DNA of 44,686 bases from assembly GCA_030267965.1 (NCBI GenBank), contig BRYA01000623.1, positions 1-44,686 on the forward strand, read 5' to 3'. The position numbers and the translations under genes are program-made. Shown piece after piece: positions 1 through 11,239 of the stretch; the first letter of the stretch is position 1, and the number at the start of each line of letters is the position of its first letter. Below the pieces are notes generated by a model, which was not told where the DNA came from, did no database searches, and was given only the letters and a program-made list of their open reading frames with translations. The DNA comes from Triparma columacea (lineage: Eukaryota > Sar > Bolidophyceae > Parmales > Triparmaceae).

Positions 1-100
1 AAAATTCGGCCAAAAATGGGTTCCACATTTGTCCCGGGGAGCCTCAAAAGTTCCACATTTGTCTTATTCTCCCACCTTCACCCTTCACCCTTGGATCCTG

Positions 101-2617
101 ATGGGCCTCGAATTTTGGGGGAAAGAAAGCATGAGACGCACTGCAATTGCAGATCCTCGCAACGTTCACGCGGGTCGGGTGATCTCTGACGTCGGGGGTT
201 ACTACGACGGGCAGTCCATCGTGGTCGCCAAGGGCAGTGTAAGTGATCAATTCCCGGACACTACCTGCGGCAATAATAATAATAACTCACACTCTCTGAT
301 GCAACGCGACGCCAAACGATAACGTTACAGGGCGATATATCGCTCGTTTACCACCACTGCCATAACCACGAGGGAGGGCCTGGATTAAGGCTGTATCACT
401 CGGTTAGCTCTGATGGGGGGAGCACTTGGAGTAAGGAGGTGAGTTGCAAGGTGGAGGAGGTGCCCCCAATGCGGAACAGGCCCGCAGCGGGCGGGAAAAG
501 GGGCAGCGGGACGGATGCTAGCGATGATTTTACGGGGGGTTGTCATGGAAATCTAACCGGCTAAGCTCTCGCTCGCTCTCTCTTCGCCCTTCCCAAACCC
601 CTTCCCATCCTGCCCTCTCACTAGGTTCCAGTGGAGGAAAGCTTGACCATGCCTTCTCACGATGGCTACCAATTAGTTGACCCCAAGGTGGTCGGGAAGA
701 CTTACCTCATCTACGGCTACAATGAGGGGAAGCTGCACTACGAGGAAAAGGATGGGACCCACGTCGACCTCCCCAGGGGTGACATGCAGTGCGAGGTAGG
801 GTTCAAGATCAAGGTCTCGACAGACGGAGGAAAGACCTACGGGGACACCAGATACGACGTTCCGGTTAGGTGAGAGCTGGCGGGAAAGTTTGTTATTGAG
901 GATCGAAATGAGGGCTCACTGACCGACCGCTTGTCGTAGGCGCACGAAAATTGACAGGGAGAACCCGTGGCAGGGATCGACTATTGGGGCTTTCTGCTGC
1001 GACAAACCAGTGGTTGTAGGTGAGAATGGGCGAGCCCAACAGCAGCATGGCAGCTTCATACTAACACACCCAACGTTTTGCTTCCCTTTCTTCCTCTTCT
1101 ATTCGGCCCGGCCAATTGCAGGGACGACGGTGCTCTTTTCGTTCCAGAAGACCATCGAGGGGGGAGGGGAAACTCCGGAGAGCGAGATTTTCATTATGAG
1201 GTCCAAAGACTTGCTGAGTGTCGGGCCGGAGAGGGCAAATTGGGAAACTCTCCCAAGGGGCGACGTCGGCCTTTCTTGGAAAGGCAAAGCCGGGCTGAAT
1301 CTTGGGGAGGAACCCCACATCATTAATGTCTCCCCCAACGACCCGAAGCGGCTTATGTGCTTCTGGAGGACCCAAGCGGGCCTCATCGCGAGGGCTTACA
1401 GCAACGATGGCGGGGAAACCTTTGGGGACGTCGGAGCCATGACGTACGACGGCTCTAGGATCGTCAAGAACCCCAGGGGGAGCCTCACCCCGCACCTCCT
1501 GCCGGGGGGGAAACAGTGGCTCCTCATCTACTACAACAACAGCCACACGGGAGGGCTACGTGGGTCGGCGATACTACTGGTATAGTGTTGGGACCATGGG
1601 GGGCAGATTGGGGGGGGAGGCGATATCTTGGTCTGAGCCCGAGCTCGCCCTCTGGTGGGACGGGGAGTCTCTCGATGACCGCCCGGACTGGAACGCAGAC
1701 TGGGCTATAGTGGACGGGCCTGGGTACCCGGACTTTGCGACGCTGTCGGACGGGACTATCGCATTTGTGCAGAGCAACAAGCTCACCCTGAGGTACCACA
1801 CGGTAGACGCCAGGACGCTGCAGTTTCTGAAAGCGCAGAAAGGACTGAGCCAGAGCATTGAGGAGGTAAGCACTGAATCACCGAACCTATGCGTTCACTT
1901 TGCTACTCCTTAATCCATAGCACGCAACTAACTTCTCCTCCGCTCTCCCCACTTTCGCTCTCCTCACCTTCACTCTCCTCACCTTCGCTTCGCTCATCGT
2001 AGGGACTGGTCTGCTCCTGGTCGAACCCAACTGGCCCCCGTCGTTCCATGATGCTTCCTTCGATCCAGAGCAAGGCCGGTGGGTGGACGTTCTTTTTAAC
2101 TTTCAAGTGCAAGAAGGAGGACGTCAAGCCTCGGCAGGTTCTTGTCGACGCTCGGCAGATTGTAACCGCGGCCCAGGACGAGCAGGACACGGGAGATTAC
2201 ATCACCAAGGGCTTCACCATCACCGTGGAGGGCAGGGGGAAGGCCGGCCTGCAGCTCTGTCTCTCTCTCAATGACGGAAGGACAAAGTGCAAGGCCTACA
2301 CAGACGGGGTCGAGTGGGACGGCGAGTGGCACGGCTTGAGCATCATCGTTGACGCGGGCCCGAGGATAATTTCGACTGTACTAGACGAGAGACTTTGCGA
2401 CGGCGGGCAGGAGTTCCCTGAAGGGTGGACGGTGGTGCCAGAGAAGATGACCAGCGTCGGCGGAGCAGGGCTCAACTTTCTACCGGATCCAAGCGTCAGA
2501 TTTCCAAGCAGCGGGCCATTCAATGGACAGATTGGCAAGTTTGAAGTCTTTGACAGACCCCTCCTCGTATCAGAGGCTATATCGCATTGGAGGGGGCAGA
2601 GGAAAAGTAGGCTTTGA
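101..2617 (+). CDS. Sialidase-like BNR/Asp-box protein with C-terminal LamG-like domain; one frameshift
   Basis: Exons 101-238, 331-438, 625-869, 940-1019, 1122-1865 and 2003-2617 join in phase with GT/AG borders, giving about 642 residues if one extra base near 1551-1556 is discounted. Three Asp-boxes typical of sialidase beta-propellers are visible: SSDGGSTW (about 404-430), STDGGKTY (about 820-840) and SNDGGETF (about 1401-1424). The last exon looks like a concanavalin A/LamG-type domain, ending near GKFEVFDRPL. The family removes terminal sialic acids or related sugars, or only binds them; substrate here is unknown. In exon 5 the frame changes after NNSHTGG: the + frame runs into a stop at 1584, while the next frame continues sensibly (YVGRRYYW onward) for 100 codons. 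This is a single-base insertion in a G run, so either an assembly error or a damaged gene. The 5' end is uncertain: ATGs at 101 and 131 are in frame, and earlier exons may lie outside the window. Confidence 0.72.
1545..1560 (+). other. Apparent +1 frameshift in sialidase-like gene
   Basis: Reading exon 5 from 1122, the frame gives a coherent beta-propeller sequence up to about 1553, then hits a TAG at 1582-1584. Removing one G from the GGG at about 1553-1555 joins it to the open frame that runs to the donor at 1866 and restores the phase needed by the last exon. No GT/AG pair could explain a one-base skip. Confidence 0.7.
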
Positions 2618-2874
2618 AACTTTGACTCTACAACAATGCTTTCTTCTTCGAAAGACAGCGACAGTAATAAGAGAGACATTGAGAAATAAATTTGAATTGA
2701 GAGAAAGCGCGCGCGATTGACACCGATGACAAGCAAGCACGCACGTGCAAACCCGCACGAGCTGGACAATAATTGGACGATGAAGTACCTGTTTTTCTTC
2801 GCCCCTGTTTGATCCCAAATCGATTCACCCAAAACAGCAGAAGAAAGAAAGGCCATTTCCTCCCCTAACCCCAA

Positions 2875-3819
2875 ATGGCTCTTAAACTTGCCCAAAAGGC
2901 AGCAGAGAAGAATCTCCAGAATCCTGTAGTTGGATTATATAGGTCAATGGCAAAAGTAAGCAGAACGTTAATGAATAGAGGCAAATAAAGGGACAAACAT
3001 GCACACACCGGCCTCACCGATGTGACCCAGCTTTATGCTCTACACTGATTTATACGATACTTTGACTCTACAGCACACTTCATTACTGCTTAATCTCAAC
3101 ACACACCATAATTTAATCCCGTATTAACCCCATTCAAACCTCAATATCCCCCCCTCCCACCCCCTTAGGAGGTCCCCAAGGTGTTATCAATTTTTGACAT
3201 TGACATGGCCCCTGCGGACGCCCGCGCGAAGATCAGGAGCTACTTCACGGCCAACGCGCACGTGAAGGACGAGAGGGTTAAGGAGATACTTATTGCCAAG
3301 GGTTACATGGAGGTAAGTGGGGAAGGGGGGGGTAGGTAAAGGGGGGAAGAATGAGGAAGAGAATCCCACGACGAGATACCCCACAACGAGATACCCCATA
3401 ACGAGATATCCCACAACGAGGTATCCCACAAGATATTGTGTGCGGCCTGCATTATGGAGACACACGCAATGATCCAGCTTGTCTAAAATGGCCTTCAAAC
3501 AACCATCTTGTGTCGACCTCACTTATCCCCCCCCCCCACACCCTTACCATCTCCCACACCCCCCACCCCCCCACCCCCTTAGCTTGAGGAGACCCTTATG
3601 CAATGGAAGCAGAAGGCTCAGTTGATGCGTATCTTTGAGGGTGTGGAGAACAAATGGAGGGAGGAGGTTTCTGTTGAGAGCGAGGTCCCAAAGACCGTTA
3701 CGGAGGAGTTCGAGGCCATCAAGAATAAGGTGGACACGAACGATTATGGATTCGAGAACGCGGGGAGGGAACAGGGGGTTGTTCAACAAGTCGGAAAGGG
3801 GGGGGTCAGGGTTCTATGA
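2875..3819 (+). CDS. NDUFA6: Mitochondrial complex I LYR subunit (NDUFA6/B14-like)
   Basis: Three exons, 2875-2955, 3169-3312 and 3583-3819, all phase 0, give 153 residues. Exon 1 is short (27 residues) and carries the LYR tripeptide in GLYRSM. The joined middle part matches the NDUFA6 pattern: FDIDM, then a helix with NAHVKDERV, a KGYMELEET segment and WKQKAQLMRIF (human NDUFA6 has the same order with ELEETIKVWKQRTHVMRFF). LYR proteins bind acyl carrier protein; NDUFA6 docks mitochondrial ACP at the matrix arm of NADH dehydrogenase. The protein is a little longer than the human subunit (about 130 residues) at its C-terminus. Start chosen at 2875 because it is the first ATG in frame with LYR. 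Intron 2 holds a small tandem repeat. Confidence 0.88.
3366..3436 (+). repeat. Short tandem repeat in NDUFA6 intron 2
   Basis: About four to five imperfect copies of a 15-16 nt unit resembling CCCACAACGAGATAC lie in the intron between 3313 and 3582. Copies differ by single bases and by ATACC/ATATC/GTATC. It looks like local slippage; no role is suggested. Confidence 0.8.
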
Positions 3820-4151
3820 TTATTATATAATATAATATATATAATAGGCGAGGGAGGGGGGGGGAAAGGGTGTGAAGGGGGGGGACTTGAGGATAAGGCA
3901 TCGATGAGTTGAGTCTAGAAATGCATGTTTTAGTGTGAGGCGTTTTTGGACTTCGGATCTCTTGGGCACCTCATTTTCCTCATTTTGCTCATTGTTGCAT
4001 CACTCATTTTCTCACAAATAGTATCTACTGTACTCATATACCTAGAACAAATAATTTATTCTCATATTTAATACTTTTGTAGCGTATTTTATAGCGTATA
4101 AGTCAGGGTTAGGGCTAAATCTTCCATTCAGCACCGACATCGACCGACACA
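3820..4151. other. Intergenic, AT-rich, no gene seen
   Basis: The stretch between NDUFA6 and the aminopeptidase gene holds a TATA-rich run (about 3822-3846), G-runs and long AT-rich sequence. I see no exon with a family signature, no tRNA-like fold and no clear promoter element. Confidence 0.5.
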
Positions 4152-5584
4152 ATGCACCTATTTATTCTCTTCCTCCTCATTATAATACAATCAACTATGC
4201 AGTTTAACATCCAACCTCCATCTAAACTCACAATGAGCCTAGAAATGAATAAGAAGAAGTCAATAAAGAAGAAAACAACAACCACAGGAGCCACAGGATT
4301 TGGAGGAGCGCTCAGCAAACTAAAGGAGAAGGTAAGGGAGGAGAGGAGGAGGAGAGGAGGAGAAGAGGAGAAGTGTCGTTGTGGAAGCCGCGTTGTGGAA
4401 GATGCCACTTGAATTATATGCTACCCCCCGATCCACTACTTCCCCATCAACTACCTCTTTACACTCACCTCCACACCTACACCCCTCCCGTATACACCTC
4501 TCCCACCTCAAAAATAGACGTTCGACTACACAGGCACAATAACAGCGCACCCTCAAACCCCTCAACAGACCATACCCCCCTCCCTCCTTCCTCCCACCTC
4601 CATCCCCTCCTACGCCTCAACCTCCATCCCCGCCGCCACCCCCCCCGTTCTTCCCTGGGTTATCGAGAGGAAGGACAAGGAGACGATCCTCAAAATGGAG
4701 AGGGCGGGTAAACTTGCAAGACAGTGCTTGGAGGTTGGGGGGGCGGCCATCAAACCTGGGGTTACCACGGAGGAGGTGAGGGGGCTGCGTAAGAGCCTAT
4801 CCCAAGCTCTTTTTTTCCCCCGACCCTAACGATCCCCCCCCTCCCCCCTCCACCACCACCCCCCCACTACCACCAGATCGACAGAATCGTCCACCAAGAG
4901 TGTCTCTCAAACGGCGCGTACCCCAGCCCCCTAAACTACCACGGTTTCCCAAAATCCTGCTGCACATCCGTGAACGAGGTGATATGCCACGGTATCCCCG
5001 ACGCCCGTCCCCTCCAGTCCGGCGACATTGTGAACCTCGACGTCACCGTGTTTAAGGACGGGGTCCACGGGGACTGCAGCGAGATGTTCGTCGTGGGGGA
5101 GGAGACGGACACCGCAAGCCAGGAGCTAATACAGGTCACGTACGACTGCTGGTTGAAGGCCATGGAGTTCTGCCGTCCCGGTCGAGCCTACAGCGACATC
5201 GGTGGCATAATCGAGGAGTACGTCTCAGCCAGGGGTTTCTCCACCGTCCGGGCGTTCTGCGGGCACGGGATAGGCTCGGTCTTCCACACGAACCCGAACG
5301 TCCTGCACTACAAGAACAGCGAGCCGAACGGTAAGATGGAGCCCGGCCACACGTTCACGATCGAGCCTATGATATGCGCCGGTACGCAGAAGCACGTGAC
5401 GTGGCCTGACAAGTGGACGGCGGCCACGAAGGACGGGGGGAGGACCGCGCAGTTCGAGCACACACTACTGATCGAGGAGAACGGGGTCAGGCCGCTGACG
5501 GGGAAGAGGGAGGGGGACAGGGTGCAGTGGTGGGAGGAGAGGAGCGAGGTACACAAGGGGATATGGACAGGGTCGTTCGACTGA
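4152..5584 (+). CDS. Methionine aminopeptidase, type I
   Basis: Exons 4152-4331, 4518-4775 and 4877-5584 join in phase for 381 residues from the first ATG. It removes the initiator methionine from new proteins and needs two divalent metals. Exon 2 carries the eukaryotic type I lead-in FDYTGTITAHPQTPQQTIP and exon 3 the catalytic pita-bread fold: NYHGFPKSCCTSVNEVICHG, the metal ligands D (VNLDVTVF), D (HGDCSEMF), H (FCGHGIGSVFH), E (FTIEPM) and E (FEHTLLIEE). The N-terminal C6H2 zinc finger of cytosolic eukaryotic MetAP1 is absent. From 4152 the protein starts with a hydrophobic stretch (MHLFILFLLIII) that could be a targeting signal or an untranslated leader; ATG 4233 would give a basic, Ser/Thr/Lys-rich start instead. 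It converges on the beta-adaptin gene (150 bp gap). Confidence 0.93.
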
Positions 5585-5734
5585 GAAGGGTTTTTTTTAA
5601 CTAAAAGGGAGAAAAAGGTTGGATTTCATAGAGACCCAGGCGTATGGGTCAACATTCTCTTTAATTAGACGACGTCCCCCTCCCCTTCTTCCCCTCCTCC
5701 CTTCCCTCCCCCCCAAAATAATCTTCAGCTCTCC

Positions 5735-8704
5735 TCACTTCAAGCACCTCTCAATGGCGTCCTTGGCGAGTCCGCTGTAGCTCGTGTTCTCGCTCTTGAC
5801 GCACAGCTTGCACGCGTTGACCCCCGCCTTGAAGGTGAGCTCCGCGAGGAAGGACGTCCCGTTGCTCCCCGCGCAGCTCACGTACACGACCTCCTGGTCG
5901 GGGGCATTCGGGACGGGCCGACGGGCAATGAAGAACACATTCTTGGAGGCCAGCTTCTGTATGGCCGTGTCGATGTTGCTCCCGCTGAGCTGGACCGTGG
6001 AGTAGAGCTCGTTGGTGTCGGGGATGGCCTTCCAGGTCGCGATGAAGGCGCTGCGCTCGAGGGCGCCTGACTGGGTGAAGATACACTCGAGCTCAAAGTT
6101 GGAGGCGAAGTAGAAGACGCTGCCGTTGTCCAGGCGCTTGATGGCGACCTGGACGGTGGCGGGGGCGGGGACGCCGGGCTGGACAGGAGCAGCCATAGCG
6201 GGGTTGATGGTCAGACCGAGGGAGAAACTTCCGGTGCTGCCAGGCATGATGGGGGTGGCGAAGTTTATGGCCTGGTTCGCGGGCGATAAGCTAAAAGCGT
6301 TCTTGTTGAACTGGACTGCAAGGCTGGCGATGGGGGAGGCGCTGTTATTGACGAAATCCATCTCCATGGAGGGGGAATTGTTGGTGCATGCAAACCTAAG
6401 TAAGATGAGCGCAGGGAAAGCGAAGAGAGAAAGGGGTTGGATGAGGGACGAGAGTTGTTTGGGACGGAAAATCTGGGTACCGCCAACGCAGCAATTTCTG
6501 CAGCTCGCTTAGATCGCCGCCGCTCCGCTCGCTGCTCACCCGACAGAGACGACGACTCCTCCGGAGGAGCTTCCATCGCAGACCTGAACCTTTTGAACGC
6601 TAGCGCCTCCTCCCCCTCCTTCCCCTCCTCCTAGCCCGAAGAGATCCCCTCCAGCACCTCCTCCGTTCGCAACCCCGTTGCTTCCACCGTTCAAGTCCAC
6701 TCCCCCCATGTCGAGTAGGTCGACTGGGCCTCCTCCTCCGCCTCCACCCTCGGCGCCGACGTCGTTCTCGTCCTCGTACGCGTACTCGTCCTCGTCAGTG
6801 TCTGCAGATGCCCTGATGTTGGCGCGGGTTACGAAAAGCTCGGGGGGCTTGTGGTAAATGCTACTGAGGGTGGCGATTTGCCTGATGAGGGTGTCGAGCA
6901 GTTCCGGCTCGAGCTTGGAAGTGTCGTCCTCAATTACAGGCCTCTCGGACAAGACAACAGCCTTGGCTGCCTCCGGGTCGGTACTGAGAAGCCTCCAGTA
7001 AACAAATCCCCTGTCGCGTAAGTCCGGGTTGTCGCTCTCCTCTGTGGCCATGTCTAAAACACGCTGAACCATCTCCTGGGTCTGTTCCGGTGCCTTCAAA
7101 AAGCACTTGACCGTGGCCGTCAAAAGACTGAGCTGCACGGAGGGGTCCTCCTCCTCAAAGGACTCCAAAAAGCTGTCGAGCAACTCATCAGCGTTGTCAA
7201 TCCTCTCAGCGTACTCTCCGATGATCCAGATCATGCTAGCTTTAGCCTCGGGTTCGTCAAGGGTCTCCAAGTTCTCGCAGAGCGTGGCAATGACGGACTC
7301 GTACTTGTTGGGGTAGCGGCGGAAGATGTCCTTGATGACGACAACGGCCTCCTGCACGACGTAGTTGACTTTGCTCTGAATGAGCTCGAGAAGGACGGAG
7401 ATACACCTCTCAGCTGCCCTCTCGAGCTTGATGGCACACCTGTTAGAGTAAGAAGCGAAAGCAAATCGCAAAAAGAGTTAGGTTTAGGGATGTGATTCAT
7501 TTGGGAGGGAGGACCTGGGTAACGCTGACACAACCCCCTACCTTCCAATGGCGGAGACGCTCTTCCTCACGAAGTCGACGTCGACCTCGGTAGCGTACTC
7601 CTTAAGCTCGAGGAGGACCTGCTCGACGTTCCTCTCGCTCACGAGCTTGATGATGATCTCGAGCTTCTCCATCTTGACGTAAATTGGGTCGTTGTACTTG
7701 GCGAAGAAGACCTTGATCTCGTTCTCGAGAATGGCGGGGCGCTTCTGAACAATGAGGTTGATGTTGCGGAGGGCAACGTACTGCGTCTCGGGCTCAGAGT
7801 TTAAGAGGGTGACAAGGGGAGGGGCAAGCTTCCTGGTGAGAGTCCTGATGGTGTCCTCGGCCGTGATCATGTTCATGTAGTTGAGCACAACCTTGACGGC
7901 GCTCATGACGACGGCAGAGTTGGCGTGCTGCAAGCGAGGAGTGACACGCTCGATGATTCCCTCGGCTTCCTTTGCGTCAGCGGGGGTGTATTTGGAGAGC
8001 GAGTCCAGGATGAAGACCTGTCCCCACTCGGTGCACTCGTTGAGAGCAGCCAAAAGCTTCTGGAGCACAGAGGTGCTAATCTTCATGACGTCCTTCCCGC
8101 TAGTCTCCGCGATCTCGCTAAGGGCGGCAACGCCGTTGGCCACGACGGACGGGTTCGCGTCGGAGATGAGGTCGTGGAGGATCTCGAGGAAGCCCCTGTC
8201 CTCGACTAGCTCAGGTGCAATGTCGTACAGCTTGGCAACACACACGGCTGCCGTCTTCCTCACGTAAGGATCCTCGTCGCGCAGGGACCTCGAGAGCGGC
8301 TCGCAAAGGTACTCGGTAATCCTCTCGACCCTGATGCAGCCCATGGTACGGACAGCGAGCGCGCGGATGAGGGGGTTGGGGTCGTTGGCGTCCTTAACAA
8401 AGGTGTTGACGGCAAGGAGGGTCTTCTCAGGTTGACTCTTGGCATAGTTGATGAGGTAAAGGTACACCAACTTCTTCAACTCGATATTGTCGGTCTGGAT
8501 GCAATTAAGAACGTCCGTGAAGAGCATGCTCACGTCCTTGCCAACCGTCATGTTTGCGATGACCTTCTTCACAGCGTCAACCTTCACACTTCTATCTGAA
8601 CTATGGAGCTCCTGCCTGAGCTCGTGCATCTCACCCTTCTTCTGGGTGGTAAAGAACCTAGAGTCCGAACCTCCAGCGGAGCCCTTGCTTTTCGACGGCA
8701 TCAT
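5735..8704 (-). CDS. Beta-adaptin, large subunit of AP-1/AP-2 clathrin adaptor
   Basis: Exons on the minus strand, 8704-7542, 7439-6540 and 6395-5735, join exactly in phase for 907 residues. Residues about 10-600 form the armadillo-like trunk ([11 protein letters not shown] start; [38 protein letters not shown]; across the first junction [17 protein letters not shown]). Then comes an acidic and glycine-rich hinge with DLLDM, which resembles a clathrin box only loosely, and the C-terminal appendage ([14 protein letters not shown]). Beta-adaptin pairs with gamma or alpha, mu and sigma subunits at the trans-Golgi or plasma membrane, binding dileucine cargo and clathrin. The sequence does not say whether it serves AP-1, AP-2 or both; many protists share one beta. 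ATG 8701 directly follows 8704 and could be used instead. Confidence 0.95.
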
Positions 8705-9273
8705 ACACTTCTGCGGGGGGGGGGGGGGGGGATTTCATAGGGGTCTCGGGTTAGCACAACTTGGGGGGGGAATCTCAACAACCGGACAACGACCACTACA
8801 TTGATTTCACGTAATATACGAGTTGTTTATCTAACGAAACACAATGTGCAATAGTGGGCATAGTAATGTCTTCAAACAAGCGAAATATCCACAATCTCCG
8901 TGGTCCGCTTTCGGGTGTGAAATTTGAGGTTTCCGTTGTTGCATTGATCGACAGTTGTTGATGTGCACATGGTGTGGACTCCAGGGGGTCTTCTACATCT
9001 CAGCGTCTGCATTTCTACGTACGTGTTTACAAAAGGGTCGAAATCTGGGGGGGTTTTTTTGCTCTTGGGCCTTTGGATCTCTTCTTGTCCCATCTTCCTC
9101 GTTATCTTTCTCAAAGTCCCTCCCTGGCCAAGACTTGTCGCCTCCGCAACTACTTAAGTTGACCATAGCCCATTATTTGCTGCTGCCGAACCGGCTGCCG
9201 AACCGAACGAATTCTGTTCGCTTCTTCTGGTTAAAATTTCCCCCCCCCCTTTTGCTAACTCCGCCTTTTGCAC
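8705..9273. other. Divergent intergenic region with G-run
   Basis: The region lies between the divergently transcribed beta-adaptin and ankyrin/WW genes and so should hold both promoters. Features seen: an uninterrupted G run at about 8715-8730, a shorter G-run near 8763, and two copies of a GCTGCCGAACCG-like repeat near 9181-9210. Open frames here have no family signature. Confidence 0.5.
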
Positions 9274-11186
9274 ATGCCTACTGTTACGATTTGCGACTTG
9301 GAAGAGGACAAGTGTCGTTATAATCTCGATATTCGGGTCCGAATTATTTCTGTGTTTGATGAGCCCGAGTGGAACAAGAGGATGGGGAAGGTGAGGTTCC
9401 TTTGATCAAAGCCTGTCGCCAGTTCCCATCCTAACTGTCCTGCGCTTCACTATTCTTTCTTTCCCGTCCATCCTAGCTTCATGGTCCACTAAACGCGGAC
9501 CCCACATTCTTCATGATTGATTTAGACCCGGATGAGTATGATATGGATGGGGTTTCGGACAGGGTGAAGGTAATGGGGAAAAACTTTGAGATTGTCGGGA
9601 AGCACGAGCAGCGGAAGGCGCTTCTCACGCTGCTTGAGAATGACGAGCTGCGCTTTGAAGTTTTGAAGACAATGGTGAAAGCTGGTTGTTCCATTACCGA
9701 GCGGTATCCTGACCTTGACAATGGGAGCGCTCTGTTCTTTACTGCATTCTCGGGCATCAAGGAGGCTTGCAATGTCTTGCTGAAGCTTGGAGCGGATCCT
9801 AACGTTGTCAATGACAACGGCTGGACTGCAGTCATGATTGCTGCTTCTCAGGGCAAGTCCAACGCAATGAGAATTCTCATCGAGGGGGGTGCTGACATGG
9901 AGATGAAGGTGAGAACGGGCAAAAATCGAAGCAGCCCCGTGACGGTGAGGCACCTCAACTTATCCACTAACGCTATCCTTTCGGCGGCTCACTTCGTTTA
10001 CTGTAGAACGACTCCGGTTGGACTGCATTGCTCGTCGCTGCCAACGCTGGCAAGAAAAAGTGCGTGAGGATGTTATTGCTTATGGGCGCAAACACTCAGG
10101 CGAAGAACAATTACGGGAAGAACGCTTACGATTTGGCTAATGACAGCGAGCACCAGGAGGTAATGGAAATATTGCTAAGTAACGGCATTGGACCGAGCGA
10201 AGACGCGGTGGTAGCCGGAGACGCGAGGAAGTTCCTCCCAAGTCTGACTGGAGTCACGGGTGGAGAAATGAAGGGTCCAAGAAGGAGTAGAAGAGTTGGG
10301 AGACGGCGAAGGTAAGAGGGCGCGCTCGTCCGTTTGGTGCGTTCGTGGAAACCATCCTGAGAGAAAAATCCTGTATGAGAAAAATCCTGTATGCTAACTC
10401 CTTCCCTTTTCAGCTTCGCGGGTACTTCTTCTGCCGTCCCCTTGTACATGCAGGACGAGGAGAGGTGAGAACTCTTGAAGAGTAGAGCAGCATCGCGACA
10501 ATACATCGACTAACACAAACATTTGGTCGTCGCTTCATACCTCCCCCGATCGTCGTAGCAACGAACAGAGCGATCAGTCAACGTCGAAAAACGTGGCTCA
10601 TACTCCTTCCCCTAACAAATCTTCCATCCTCCCCCCACTGTCAAATTCCCCCTCCGACACCTCCTCGATTGTATCCAGTAGTCCCGCAGCCACAAGTCCG
10701 GCTCCCACATTCTACGTCGACCCAAAACAGTTACAGCTTGCACTTCAGAATGGCTGGTCGAAGTCAATTGATGAGGTCAGTGGTTGCGAATACTTTTACC
10801 ACATTGATGGTAGATCATCGTGGACAGTTCCGGTTAACGATGGTACCTGGATCCTACCAGGTACGGACAATGAGCCGGCGCCCTACAATCCTGATGAGGA
10901 TGTTTACAAGGGGGCCAAGGACAGCGTGACTGGGGAAACGTTCAGGACCCTCGCTCTTTCCAAGAAGAAAAAGGACGAAGAGCGCAGGGCTCCCGAATCG
11001 AGAAAAACGATGGAAATCAGGCAGCGACGGGAACGGGAAGGGAGCTTACGTCACCAGAGGCAGACGAGGGAGATTGAAAGGTTGGCCTTCATGGAGCATG
11101 GACAGAGGCACAAGAAGAAAGCAATTGATAAGGACAAGTACCTTGGCAATTACACGAAAGATAAGACAAGGAGGAGAAGCTTTTGA
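9274..11186 (+). CDS. Ankyrin-repeat protein with a C-terminal WW domain
   Basis: Exons 9274-9390, 9477-9908, 10007-10311, 10414-10464 and 10559-11186 join in phase for 510 residues. After about 75 residues of unrecognised sequence come roughly four ankyrin-like repeats (NGSALFFTAFSGIKEACNVLLKLGADPN; DNGWTAVMIAASQGKSNAMRILIEGGADM; DSGWTALLVAANAGKKKCVRMLLLMGANT, each read in shorter parts). A basic linker and Ser/Pro-rich stretch follow, then a WW module with both signature tryptophans (NGWSKSIDEVSGCEYFYHID and SSWTVP). The tail is highly charged and rich in Lys, Arg and Glu. Ankyrin repeats and WW domains bind proteins, the latter Pro-rich ligands, so a scaffold role is an inference. It ends 53 bp from the convergent anoctamin gene. 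Confidence 0.85.
10361..10392 (+). repeat. Perfect 16-nt tandem duplication in an intron
   Basis: GAGAAAAATCCTGTAT occurs twice in direct succession (10361-10376 and 10377-10392) inside the intron 10312-10413 of the ankyrin/WW gene. It sits just upstream of a GCTAAC branch-site-like sequence. Confidence 0.9.
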
Positions 11187-11239
11187 AGGGTTGTCTTTTG
11201 AATACAAAACATACTTGCGTTCGCCCTTTGTATCGCCGT

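Noticed and set aside
1061..1546. Minus-strand frame opposite the sialidase-like gene
   Set aside because: Arg/Pro-rich shadow of the Asp-box exon with no family signature.
3366..3436. CRISPR-like array
   Set aside because: Units are directly adjacent without spacers and imperfect; it is a simple tandem repeat in a eukaryotic intron.
4373..4711. 112-codon frame near the aminopeptidase gene
   Set aside because: Its end overlaps the true exon 2 in another frame; the spliced frame gives the conserved aminopeptidase sequence.
8955..9323. 122-codon frame upstream of the ankyrin/WW gene
   Set aside because: It overlaps the true first exon in another frame and has no signature; more likely promoter sequence.
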